From the NCBI GenBank assembly GCA_001599295.1, contig BCGN01000004.1, positions 744,346-808,345 of the forward strand: a stretch of DNA of 64,000 nucleotides, read 5' to 3'. The stretch's first letter is position 1. Every line of letters starts with the position of its first letter. The stretch is from Sporopachydermia quercuum. Lineage: Eukaryota > Ascomycota > Sporopachydermiomycetes > Sporopachydermiales > Sporopachydermiaceae. Of this stretch, positions 43,227 through 52,885 are shown one piece after another. The notes beneath the pieces are model-generated. The model saw only the letters and a list, made by a program, of their open reading frames with translations. It ran no database searches and was not told the DNA's origin. The translations under genes and the position numbers were made by a program.

Positions 43227-44555
43227 ATGGCTGAGAGACTCGAAATCCCTGAAGTTGTGAAACCGCTTGTATCTACAAGAGGCTTGGAAACTCTCCATAA
43301 AGTTAAGAAGTTTGTTGATGAGGAGGTCTTACCTACAGAGCATATATTTGAATCACAGATTTCAGAAGATCCTGAAAAGAGATGGGCAACTTTTCCTCAG
43401 CAAATCGAGGTTTTGAAAGAGAAAGCAAAAGCCCTTGGTTTATGGAATCTTTTTCTATGTGGATATAAAGAGGGACCTGGATTTACTAATGTTGAATATG
43501 GTTTGATGTGTGAGCAATTGGGCCGTACTAAACTTGGACCTGAAGCTATGAATAGTAGTGCACCAGACACAGGAAATACAGAAGTGTTAGCGAAATACGG
43601 TACTGAGGTTCAAAAAGAAAAGTGGTTGGTTCCATTGTTGAATGGACAAATTAGATCCGCATTTTTAATGACTGAAAAGTTTGCCCCTTCTTCTGATGCC
43701 ACTAATATTGCCTTGAGCGCTGATATTGANGGTGATGAAGTTATTCTCAATGGAACAAAATGGTGGTCTTCTGGTGCTGGTGATCCCCGATGTAGTTTAT
43801 GGTTGGTGATGGCATTGACTGATCCCAACAACGCTAATCCATACGAAAGACATTCTGTGTTAATTGTCGATGCCAAACAGGCTCAATCCAAAGGTGCTAA
43901 GGTAGTTAGACCTTTACATGTTATGGGATTTGATGAGGCCCCGCATGGTCATATGGAAATCAAATTTACCAATTGTAGGGTTCCATTGAAGGGAAATGTT
44001 GTGTTAGGTTTAGGGAAAGGTTTTGAAGTTATTCAAGGACGACTAGGACCTGGTAGAATTCATCATTGTATGAGGTCTATTGGCGCCGCAGAAGAAGCAC
44101 TAGCACGAACACTACGAAGAATTGACACAAGAATTACTTTTGGAAAGAAGTTATCTCAACATGGTGCTATTTTGGAAAAAATAGCAAGAATGAGAGTCGA
44201 AATTGATCAAGCAAGGTTACTGGTACTTAACGCTGCTGCTGCAATTGACAATAAAGGAGCAAAGCTTTCAAGAAAAGAAATTGCCATAGCAAAAATAGTG
44301 GCTCCTACTACATCTCTGGCAGTTATTGACTTTGCAATCCAAATGCATGGTGCTGCTGGGCTATGTCAAGATTTCCCATTAGCGTTTATGTGGGTTAATC
44401 AAAGAACTTTAAGAATTGCAGATGGTCCAGATGAAGTTCATTTGAACCAATTGGGAAGAAACGAACTCAAACGGACTAAGAATGTTGTGGAATATTACGA
44501 CAAGCTAGATTCTTTGACTGAGAATGCATTCAAGTCACAAGGGGCAAAATTGTAA
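43227..44555 (+). CDS. Acyl-CoA dehydrogenase (ACAD10/11-like) with PTS1
   Basis: 442 aa from the ATG at 43227. It is a FAD-dependent acyl-CoA dehydrogenase, introducing the 2,3-double bond into acyl-CoA. Family motifs: GYKEGPGFTNVEYGLMCEQL, FLMTEKFAPSSDATNI (substrate/FAD region), NGTKWWSSGAGDPRC, the mid-domain HVMGFDEAPHGHMEI, and the C-terminal RTLRIADGPDEVHLNQL. ADGPDEVH is typical of the ACAD10/11 branch rather than medium-chain enzymes. The chain ends in -AKL, a good peroxisomal targeting signal type 1. S. cerevisiae has no acyl-CoA dehydrogenase and uses an oxidase. The frame is open 16 codons upstream from a TTG, but the ATG has an AAAA context and matches the family start. It faces LSM1 260 bp away. 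Confidence 0.94.
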   Translation: MAERLEIPEVVKPLVSTRGLETLHKVKKFVDEEVLPTEHIFESQISEDPEKRWATFPQQIEVLKEKAKALGLWNLFLCGYKEGPGFTNVEYGLMCEQLGRTKLGPEAMNSSAPDTGNTEVLAKYGTEVQKEKWLVPLLNGQIRSAFLMTEKFAPSSDATNIALSADIXGDEVILNGTKWWSSGAGDPRCSLWLVMALTDPNNANPYERHSVLIVDAKQAQSKGAKVVRPLHVMGFDEAPHGHMEIKFTNCRVPLKGNVVLGLGKGFEVIQGRLGPGRIHHCMRSIGAAEEALARTLRRIDTRITFGKKLSQHGAILEKIARMRVEIDQARLLVLNAAAAIDNKGAKLSRKEIAIAKIVAPTTSLAVIDFAIQMHGAAGLCQDFPLAFMWVNQRTLRIADGPDEVHLNQLGRNELKRTKNVVEYYDKLDSLTENAFKSQGAKL

Positions 44556-44815
44556 GTAGCTCATCTCAGTTAATAGCATTCTCTGAAAAGAGTGCTAATG
44601 GATTCCAGTTTTTATATAAATGAAAGTGTTAAATGTGAAGTAATTATCAAATTGTAGCGTGTTTTTTGGTCTTGCCCTCTTGATATAAAACAGTTTCCAA
44701 CCCTCAACAACGTCTCTACAGCTTTATTGGTAGTAATCTCCCATTATAATTACAAACGAACCCGTATTAGTACTAAGCTGAATTATCAATAATCACCCCC
44801 AAGATCCCAGAATAT

Positions 44816-45530
44816 CTATATGTTTTTCGTATCTAATAGCATTCCCCATGATGCCTTTGGTAATGGATATGTTGGTCGCACTCCGATAGACTTAGCATAT
44901 TTCACCTCCATTTTGCTTTTCTCTTTTTCAGGTTTCAATCGTTCAATATTTTCTTTCTCTGCTTCTTCAAAAGAGACTTGCTGTAAAGCTTCTAAAGTAG
45001 CTGCCTCCCTTTCAGTATCCTATTAATGATGTGTTAATAATGCTTTCCAATATAGCAGTTGATATAGCATGGACAGAATTAGAGCATTCAACTTACGATA
45101 TCTCCCACAAATACTACATTTTCACCTCTGATTATCACCACTCCCCTAAATTTCTCTCCATATGATTTTTCCGTGTATATTCTCTCTGCTCCATCTTGTA
45201 AAACCAAATTAACTGTTCAAGCAATGTTAGTGTTGTTTGTTGCGTTTCAGTTCTCATTTATTACCTCAATCCAACCCTATCACATACCAAACTGATCAAA
45301 TGTCCTCAAGATTCCCACAAAAGTTCTGCCATCTCTTAACTGAACAAAAACCTTTTCTATGAGCTGAAAGTTAGTTGCAATTCGAAAATAGTAACTATCT
45401 AAAACAATTCCTATTGTTCTTATGACATACTGTCTACACTGTTGGCTATAGTAGCAAATGTGGTAAACACATAAGCTTGTAAGTTGGAATCTTCCACTGC
45501 TGAGTTAGGTCCTCGATTATCTCGGTTCAT
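44816..45530 (-). CDS. LSM1: Decapping activator Lsm1, four exons
   Basis: 162 aa assembled from four minus-strand exons: 45431-45530, 45288-45356, 45097-45212 and 44816-45019. Introns are 74, 75 and 77 nt with GTATGT, GTATGT and GTAAGT donors and branch sites AACTAAC, CACTAAC and TATTAAC. The product contains an Sm fold: TIANSVDKKVFVQLRDGR and TFVGILRTFDQFVNLVLQD form Sm1. ERIYTEKSYGE and RGVVIIRGENVVFVGDID form Sm2. RDGR ... RTFDQF and the long helical C-terminal tail (from DTEREAATLEAL) point to Lsm1 rather than Lsm8. Lsm1-7 binds the 3' ends of deadenylated mRNA and promotes decapping in P-bodies. For intron 1 the correct acceptor is the second AG (CTCATAG); the first would break the frame. 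Confidence 0.93.
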
Positions 45531-46141
45531 CACGTATAAATTACTAACTTGATGATATTATATGCTCATTTCGTCCTAGTTGCAATTTGCTCCTTACGAA
45601 TGAAATCAACAATTCAATTATCTTACGATCATAAACATGTTTCAGTTTTGTTCTGTTATTATGAACTTCACTTGATGATAGTGTAGACTGAAAATTCGGA
45701 GGCAGGATATACAAGATTATTACCCGGAACTTAATAAAGTTTCCTATATATGCATAGCTATGTATAGTTCTGTATATTTAGAATAAGATTTTATGATACA
45801 TCTACTTTCTTTAAACATGTCAAAAGTGATGACGATAGATAGACATGCTCAAAGGAATAGGTAAAGAACTACTAGTATTGTAATACATGTCCGGTGCATT
45901 ATATATGTTTGTAGAATATAATTAAAATAACGATGGTATTATATAAGCGCTTTATGAAGCAAAATGGTATATTTCATATGCCTAGAAATGATACTGAGAA
46001 ACGTTGGAAGGAATCCGGAGTGATGTATGGAATGGGTATCAAATAAGGGGAAATCGATAGAATTGTGATCTGTGTGTCACAGAATTCTTCGGCAGTGTAC
46101 ACCACCGTCCTAATTGTGCAGGTGAAAAGTGTTCTATGATA

Positions 46142-46285
46142 CTAGGTGTTGGTGCAGTATGCTACATCGTATCTAGGTAGCATTCTACTCAGTTTTTCGC
46201 ATTCAACCTCCATTTCTGGCATAGGTGACAACATTAACAGATTTGCTTTGTTATCAGTAGTCAAATGGAGGCTATATTCTTTCAT
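46142..46285 (-). CDS. Possible small ORF, unknown (47 aa)
   Basis: ATG-started 47-codon frame beginning MKEYSLHLTTDNKAN, with mixed amino-acid composition rather than the Ile/Lys/Asn/Tyr bias of random AT-rich frames. No family recognised. It could be a chance ORF or a coding relic. Confidence 0.15.
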   Translation of the reverse strand: MKEYSLHLTTDNKANLLMLSPMPEMEVECEKLSRMLPRYDVAYCTNT

Positions 46286-46753
46286 ATCAAGTGAGCTACA
46301 GTTGCGGTTGCTATAAAAGAGTGTGCGTCTTTAATATATATTCTTAAGTAATAAAGAATAGTATCTTTTCCAGAATATCATAGGAAATAACTTCTCCGGC
46401 TCTTTTAGATCAAACAGATGATAATATTATTTAATATTATGATTAATATACTGGGCGGTTCCTTTAATTTAGGTATCATATTGAGCCACAGGTAAAGTCG
46501 ACATTCTACTAAAGGATCTTCTATTATAATAATAAATCAATGTTGATATTAAACCTTGAAGACAATAATTGCATTTGATATTTAGTGATCAGTCATTGGA
46601 AAAGAATATTCTCCGGTACGTTCGTTATACTAAAAATTAGTTCTCATCATGACGGAATGCCAAACAATCAGAAACATGGATCAATAGTTTATGAAGTTCA
46701 TTAATAAGGGAAAGATAAACAGTATATATTGATATTGCTCCAGCAATTTTCGT

Positions 46754-46963
46754 TCAGCTATTTATTTCAATTGAAAATACCAAATACCAAATACACCTGT
46801 TGACACGAAAAGAATTTCGATCTTTATTTGGCTCGCATAGTTTCAGTCCGCACTGATGGAAAGAGAGTAGTCTAGAACCAAACAAATATTCTGGTTCGCC
46901 TTCAGAATTTTTCTTTTTGATTGTGTTGAGAGCCAAGAATGGATTGTTACTAAAATGAAGCAT
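46754..46963 (-). CDS. Possible small ORF, unknown (69 aa)
   Basis: ATG-started frame beginning MLHFSNNPFLALNTIKKKN, with a balanced composition (GEPEYLFGSRLLSFHQC). It lies on the same strand as, and 470 bp upstream of, the 47-aa frame. No recognised domain and no clear splice link between the two. Confidence 0.18.
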   Translation of the reverse strand: MLHFSNNPFLALNTIKKKNSEGEPEYLFGSRLLSFHQCGLKLCEPNKDRNSFRVNRCIWYLVFSIEINS

Positions 46964-48093
46964 TAGCTACCTAACTATTTAACTATATATCACAACCAGT
47001 ACTATAGAACTAGTGCAGAAATAGTGGCTGATAAATTCCTACCCATGTGCAGGCACTTGCAGTAGTTTTCTCGATGTTCGTTTGCCTGGGTCAGTACAGT
47101 AGTAAACAGGGTATTTTAGGTAATCCACTAATTTAAAGCATATCGATAAATGTTCTAGGCATTAAATTGTTCTAATTTTATTAAGACACCCAGGATCTTT
47201 TACGGTATCAATGATGAGTTGAAGTTTTACGAAAATATGTGATTTACGTGCCTGAAAGACGTGAAATCATTGTGAATTTGAAAGTGACGAAATTTATTAA
47301 TTATCTTTGATTGAGAAGGACCATGCAACGACCTCCTGCTGTTCTGAAATTAAAAGGCCTACATGAAACTGGTAGCTGCAAACAAGCTCTACTCCAAGTG
47401 GAGAATTAAAATTGTAAGATATTTCAGTTACACGTGATTGTCATAGAGACTTGATCATTGTCATAAACTTTTTCTGCTTGAGTGGAAAGGTATTTTCAGA
47501 TTCAAACGATATTGAAAAACAACGTTGTTTGTTTGAGAGAAACCAGGTTAATCAGCAACATACCTCATCCACATGTTAAAGGGGTTATGGAAAAGAAGTT
47601 AGTATCCTTTACTGTTGGCATTATCTTGAGCTCTCATCTAATTCGACTATGTAGTACATTTCTCGGTTAATTAATAATGACTTAGGGACTTAACAACTTT
47701 TGAGTTAAGTTTCTTCGGATTTTGGTTTTGGGTGATGGCGCCTCAGCCTTACATTAGTTCAAGGTTTATTATGGAAGTTCTTTTGTATTTTTTCCTATTC
47801 AATACAATCGCATCAAAAGTTTATGTAGTGCAAAAATTTGACTACTGGCTTTCAATATCTAGCGAAAGTTAAGGTTGGGAGATATGTACTAATGGCTTGA
47901 CATGTAACAACAGCAATTTAATGGTGTGGTGGTTCATTCTTGATGAGGCAGACACTGACCAGTATTCATCATCGAGAAGATAATTCACTTCAACAATAAT
48001 ACCATAAAGCTAGAATACCGTATACTTAATTCAAATTTACATTATCAATTGTTCAGTTTGTACAAAAGTTTCACCATACTTTGGAACCTTCTN

Positions 48094-48210
48094 CAAGCCA
48101 TCGAATAAATGAAGCCTTACCCATGTTTCGTGACGAATTGAGATTAGAACGTTCCCTTTTCAGTTAATAGAAAAAACAAAGGCTTGTCGTTCAAAGTTGG
48201 TTTTATTATT
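48094..48210. repeat. Direct repeat copy A
   Basis: About 117 bp matching copy B (48339-48448) from CAAGC to TTTTATTATT at about 80% identity by eye. Shared blocks include GTGAAGCC-like, CATGTTTCG, CAGATTAGAA-like, TTCCCTTTTCAG and CGTTCAA. The two copies are in the same orientation, 245 bp apart. Confidence 0.75.
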
Positions 48211-48338
48211 TATTTATATTAGGTTGTGTGGAATAAGGTTGAACTTCTCTTAGTTCATAATTGTTAATGAAGAAAAGCCCAAAAGGCTGGTGGGTTCTCA
48301 GGAATAATAATTTTTATTGCTATGGTAAAGTTAATTGC

Positions 48339-48448
48339 CAAGCATGGAATAAGTGAAGCCTTTACTCATGTTTCGCAAAATTCAGATTAGAATTTTCCCT
48401 TTTCAGCCAATCGAAAATACATAGTNCGTTCAAGTATGTTTTATTATT
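48339..48448. repeat. Direct repeat copy B
   Basis: Second, slightly shorter copy of the repeat at 48094-48210, in the same orientation with several small indels. Divergence suggests an old segmental duplication. No terminal inverted repeats or coding frame are visible. Confidence 0.75.
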
Positions 48449-49582
48449 CGACACTCAATGTACTCTAAGCTATATTCGTATATCGTATGCTATCCCATCA
48501 CATTCTTATCATAGGTCATAACCAACTAATCAATATGAAAGTGATCGAAAAGTAGAGTATAAAGAAAGTGTTCAAACAAAAAATGTGTACTGGTTCTCTC
48601 ACTAGTAACAATTTTGTAAGCTGATCATTCAAGCGCAACTGTTAAGACATTCTTTCCTGATCTTCAAAGTAAAAATAAGTGAGAAAATATCGAGTTATTG
48701 ATATGTGGTTCATCACGGATTATTTTCTCAGTTCTACGCGGTGAATAGCAATTTTATGAGTGGCAATGGCTAACCAGAATTCAAGGAAGGATACGTGAGA
48801 CATAGGAAGAAGGAAATATAATATTAGCCTATATGCCATGCCATATTTAATGAATTAGTAGTGTTTACCAGCTTGACTACAATCAGCCTTTCTCGTCTGA
48901 CTCAACCTGTAATTTAAAATGGAATACATTGTCACATTCATGGATGAGGGCATATCATCATGGGTCTTGTTAATTATTGTCAGTTCCTATATCAGTTTTA
49001 TGAAATCTACTACGAAATCTACAAATAACAGTAAAATGCAGAACCAAGCTTCTGTTTCTAGACAACATAATTTTAGCTCAAGAGTTAATACAGTCAATGA
49101 TTTTTTAGTCTAGATGCAGCCTTTGGTAGTACAAAAGACCATTTAGGTCAATCGTTGGATCTTTCTGTTCAATAACCATTGAATTATTACACCCCTAGTC
49201 CTTGGCAATTAGAGACAGTTGATACCTAGAGTAGTTTTGCAATAGTTGATACGATTTGCATAACTTATCTAAATGAAGCCACAATTGTAGCTAAAAATAA
49301 ATATAGTTAAGGTTGTTCACCTTAAAATACCATTCTACTGTTTTGGTCAATCTTTTACCCAATGGATAAGTGTACCAGTATATGCAAACTTTAAATATGT
49401 GGGTTAATTTTGAATGTCCACCACTTTTATAATTAACAGAAATATATATATTTCCTTTTGAATCCTCAATTAAATGCTTCTTCAACTACTTTCTTCTTTG
49501 TTCTTATACTTATTAAAAAGTTTCTATCTCTAACCAAAGTCCTTCGCTAAATAATCTTTGTTCTTTACCCTAATTATATAAA

Positions 49583-50149
49583 ATGAAGTACGCTTTTGTT
49601 GCCTCCGCTTTGGCTCTTGCCGGCGTCGCTCTTGCTCAAGAAGCAGATACCACCACCACCACTGGTACTACTTACGAAGACATTACCAGCATCCCAGAAA
49701 CCACTGCTGAACCATCTTCCTCTGATACTGGAGCTCCAATTGAACCTTCTGCTACTAGCACCGAAGAAGAACCTTCTGCTACTAGTACTGAAGAACCTTC
49801 TGTCTCCAGCACTGAGGAACCTTCTGTTTCTAGCACTGAAGAACCATCTGTCACTAGCACTGCAACTGAAGAAACTTCTGCTTCTACCACTGAAGAGCCC
49901 TCTAGCTCCGGTACCGGTGCCCCAGTTGAGCCTTCTACCTCTGGTGGATACTTCTCTACCTACACCACTACCATCGGAAGTGTTGAAACTGTTGTCACCA
50001 CTTGGTGTCCTGAGACTTCAACTGTCAAGACTGAAACTTATTCTAAGAGTACTGTACCTGTTGTCCCAACTGCCACTGGTGGTGCTGCTCAAAACGGTNT
50101 ATTCCTTGGTGGTGCTGTCGGTTTGGCTGCTGCTGTCTTGGCCCTCTAA
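49583..50149 (+). CDS. GPI-anchored cell-wall protein, Ser/Thr-rich
   Basis: 188 aa. A signal peptide MKYAFVASALALAGVALA is cut near residue 18. A Ser/Thr/Glu/Pro-rich stalk follows with imperfect 8-residue EPSxxSTE repeats (about residues 54-104), a probable O-mannosylation region. Next is a short module GGYFSTYTTTIGSVETVVTTWCP with a single cysteine. The end has a probable GPI omega site around GGAAQNG and a hydrophobic tail (FLGGAVGLAAAVLAL). This is the layout of small covalently linked yeast wall proteins (Sed1/Spi1/Cwp type), though I cannot name an ortholog. The codons are GC-richer and strongly selected (GCT, GTC, ACC, TCC), suggesting high expression. A TATATAA lies only about 5 bp before the ATG, so it is not the TATA box. 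Confidence 0.9.
   Translation: MKYAFVASALALAGVALAQEADTTTTTGTTYEDITSIPETTAEPSSSDTGAPIEPSATSTEEEPSATSTEEPSVSSTEEPSVSSTEEPSVTSTATEETSASTTEEPSSSGTGAPVEPSTSGGYFSTYTTTIGSVETVVTTWCPETSTVKTETYSKSTVPVVPTATGGAAQNGXFLGGAVGLAAAVLAL
49742..49894 (+). repeat. 24-bp coding minisatellite
   Basis: About six tandem 24-27-bp units of the type GAACCTTCTGTCTCCAGC, each encoding EPSxxSTE, inside the cell-wall gene. The units differ mostly at synonymous sites. Unit number is probably variable between strains, changing stalk length. Confidence 0.85.
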
Positions 50150-52326
50150 ATATAGTGTCATCTCACCAGTACATTTTTACAGCTACCTTCATTTCGTGAA
50201 TTATAATTTTGTTAAGATACCTCCTTCCACTTTCATTGGTGTCTTATGGAATTATGATTTATAATCCAGCGTTTTTGGTTTAACTTGCATACGATCCTGT
50301 AATATAATTTTACAACTATTGTAGTTTTGTTTTGGTAGAATTATTAAAGTAATGGTTACCGAATATCATTCGAGCCCGAACCCTCCATATGGAAAGTGAT
50401 TCATATTTTTAAAGCAAACCTTCATGAAATAAGGGGTACATGCAGAGCAAAATAGCAAAAGGGATGTAGTTCTAGGTTTGGAGTGGTCGTAATAAAAGTT
50501 CTAACTGAATCCATATTTGTAATAGGCTCGGAAGCACTAGAGTCAAAGTGTGACAGTAAATTTGCAAATGTTCTACAGTTTGATAAATTTAATATTCCTT
50601 GATCAAGGTGTTTATTCACTAATTTAGTCGGTCCTTTCCTTCAAGTGTCGTATTATCTTAGCAAGCGGCATCGTATTAAGATGGAAGGTTCCTAGCAAAC
50701 CACACATCTAAAACAAGGTAGTGAGTGATTCATGGAAATTGTTTTATTGCTTAGTTTATCTATTTTACGTGCAATCAGATATAAGATCTTCATAACGTCA
50801 GGTATTATATGCTTCAACGTAGGAGGTAAATAGAAAACAGTACATCTATGTTTTGTAATATTGCTAAATGCATGATTTATAATCTTAGTGTTCAGTAATT
50901 GTGAAAATTAAACTTTCATAGGAACTCTCATATACTTTATATACTAATCGATTAATTGATGGATACTTCTAATTAACCTATCCCTATTATAGCGTGCTAT
51001 ACAAACAATTCTTTCTCAATTGTTATCAACTGTAATCAAATTGTCTCTGATTATTTTGCGTTGCCACATTCATTCTTCCTTAGAAAAGTAATGATTACCC
51101 GGACGAAGATAATACTATGGTGTATAAATTGATCTTCCGCAAGAGTTTTTCTTATTCTTCTTCGTTTTCAGGAAGCTGATACGAACCACCTCCTATTCAC
51201 TGCACCGTATGGTTTAATATATGAATGGAGGGGAAAAGGAGGTCAGAGTAATAAATATTTGTCGTTAGCCACCTCACACTGAATTTAGCACCTTTTGAAC
51301 GTTTTATTTGGTAACTGGGCTCACGGTACATTGTATTTGTCTGTTGATTCTTAAGATTCATAGACAGAGAATTCGTAGTTCAGGATTATGTAATATAATA
51401 TTATTTATGTATGTGGATAATCTTTAAACTGTATTGCTTATGAGATATTAAAGTTGCGTGGAAATGATAGCCATTCATTTGGCACTGTCTGATGAGTCAT
51501 TATGTCAATTACTTTCACATGATGATCTCGGGTTTAAACAATGATAAATAAACATGCGTCTACAATGACCAAACTGCTCTTTGTTATTAACAACAATCAA
51601 ATAATCACCTCCCACCACTGCATTATTTAGGATAAAAAGCAGTGAAATCTGAGTATATGAATCGCCTAGATATAGTGAAATCCTTCTTGAAATGAATCCT
51701 TATTGCCTACTGATTTTGATGTCAAGGGTAATTGTTTGTAGTGATAACCGTTGTAATAGAGACTTAAGATTCACTGCAGTAAACGCTGACTGCAAATATT
51801 ATTTTTTATGGCTATAGAGACTTCTTGTTGAGTCAGTGATGTTGTTATAGTCTCTTTTATCGTCATAATATAATTCTTCAATACACATGTCATCGATTAT
51901 TAGCCATATTCTTAATCCGAGGATCGGTATTAACTCGGAAAGTATTGTTGCTACATGTAGTGCTCTTTCGGAACTCATCCTGCATACATCTTTATTTTGT
52001 TTGCCGTTTAAACTTTCTGCACATCCAAACTGAGTAGTTTACGAGGAGAAGGGCATCTAACGGGATATGATGCCGGATTTTTTTATTATCTCAAATACCA
52101 GTTCTAGGAATCAGCCTATTCTTTTAAAGGAATATTTCTTGATCTTAGATATATATATATTTCAACTGCTCTACTGCAATTATATTCATCGTCTCATGTT
52201 AAAGATTAGACCGAGTACAATGTAAACGCAAGATTCTCGTAATTGAGAGCAAGTTCATAGAAGGAAATCAAACTGATAAGAGTCTACGAAATCATATATC
52301 AATCGAGATCAAGAGAGTGAGCAAAA
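50150..52326. other. 2.2-kb gene-poor stretch
   Basis: 3' flank of the wall-protein gene and upstream region of the next small gene. A 65-codon minus frame at 50422-50619 has balanced composition but no recognised domain. A TATATATATA run lies near 52148. No RNA gene seen. Confidence 0.6.
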
Positions 52327-52764
52327 ATGGGATATGCNTATGAATCAATACTAGAATCTCAGGGGATAATAGCAAAGGATTTTGCTTGTGAAGAACCTGC
52401 CATAGAACGAGTGATAGAGGAGAGGCCAGTTATGTCTATTGATGGGAAAACACTTTGTTTATTGACTAAGGATGTAATTCACACTCCTCGTCAACACCCA
52501 GCACATACAGTGGAACCTTTCCAGATGCNTATAATACCAGCTTCTCAAACAGAAACTATGAATTCACCTTCATCAGAAATAACTTCATCAGATCTGGTAC
52601 GTAAAATACCAGTTAAGATGATTAGGAGAACACTTTTCAGTAGATGGAATCAATCTGTTTCTGATGAGTCATCCAAACGAAAATGGAGCTCAGGTGTTCA
52701 AATTCAGGACAGTTATCTTGGAATAGATATAGAAGATGCTATGAAAATTAGAGTGCTCAATTAA
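52327..52764 (+). CDS. Small hypothetical protein (145 aa)
   Basis: No family recognised. ATG-started 145-codon frame with AAAA-ATG context, balanced composition and a TATATATATA element about 180 bp upstream. The N-terminal half is acidic (DFACEEPAIERVIEERP). The middle is Ser/Thr-rich. The C-terminus has a basic patch (RKIPVKMIRRTLFSRW, then KRKW) and ends YLGIDIEDAMKIRVLN. No signal peptide or membrane span. It ends 121 bp from the stop of convergent EXO5. Its length and codon use (AGA, GAA, TCA) fit neighbouring genes, so I consider it probably real, perhaps nuclear because of the basic patch. Confidence 0.55.
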   Translation: MGYXYESILESQGIIAKDFACEEPAIERVIEERPVMSIDGKTLCLLTKDVIHTPRQHPAHTVEPFQMXIIPASQTETMNSPSSEITSSDLVRKIPVKMIRRTLFSRWNQSVSDESSKRKWSSGVQIQDSYLGIDIEDAMKIRVLN

Positions 52765-52885
52765 TATAATAGAATGCAAATTATGAGAATGGTTTATAAT
52801 TGACTGAGTGGGCTAGAACAGTCGTATGGGGTATATATATAATACATAAGAGCTATTAGCTAATAGATAATGGAGACATATCATG

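Larger units (their letters stand above)
45531..49582. other. 4-kb gene-poor stretch
   Basis: The longest gap in the window. No recognisable gene. It contains a diverged direct repeat (48094-48210 and 48339-48448) and a few small minus-strand ORFs (46142-46285, 46754-46963, 49291-49485) of uncertain value. The last few hundred bases are presumably the promoter of the cell-wall gene. No tRNA, terminal repeats or transposase-like frame was found. Confidence 0.6.

Noticed and set aside
48094-48448. Reading the direct repeats as terminal repeats of an LTR-type element
   Set aside because: The copies are about 115 bp with only 128 bp between them, carry no TG...CA ends or target duplication, and no internal coding region exists.
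49596-50264. 222-codon Leu/Pro-rich plus-strand frame
   Set aside because: It is the shifted frame of the cell-wall gene; its composition is that of frame-shifted Ser/Thr/Glu codons.
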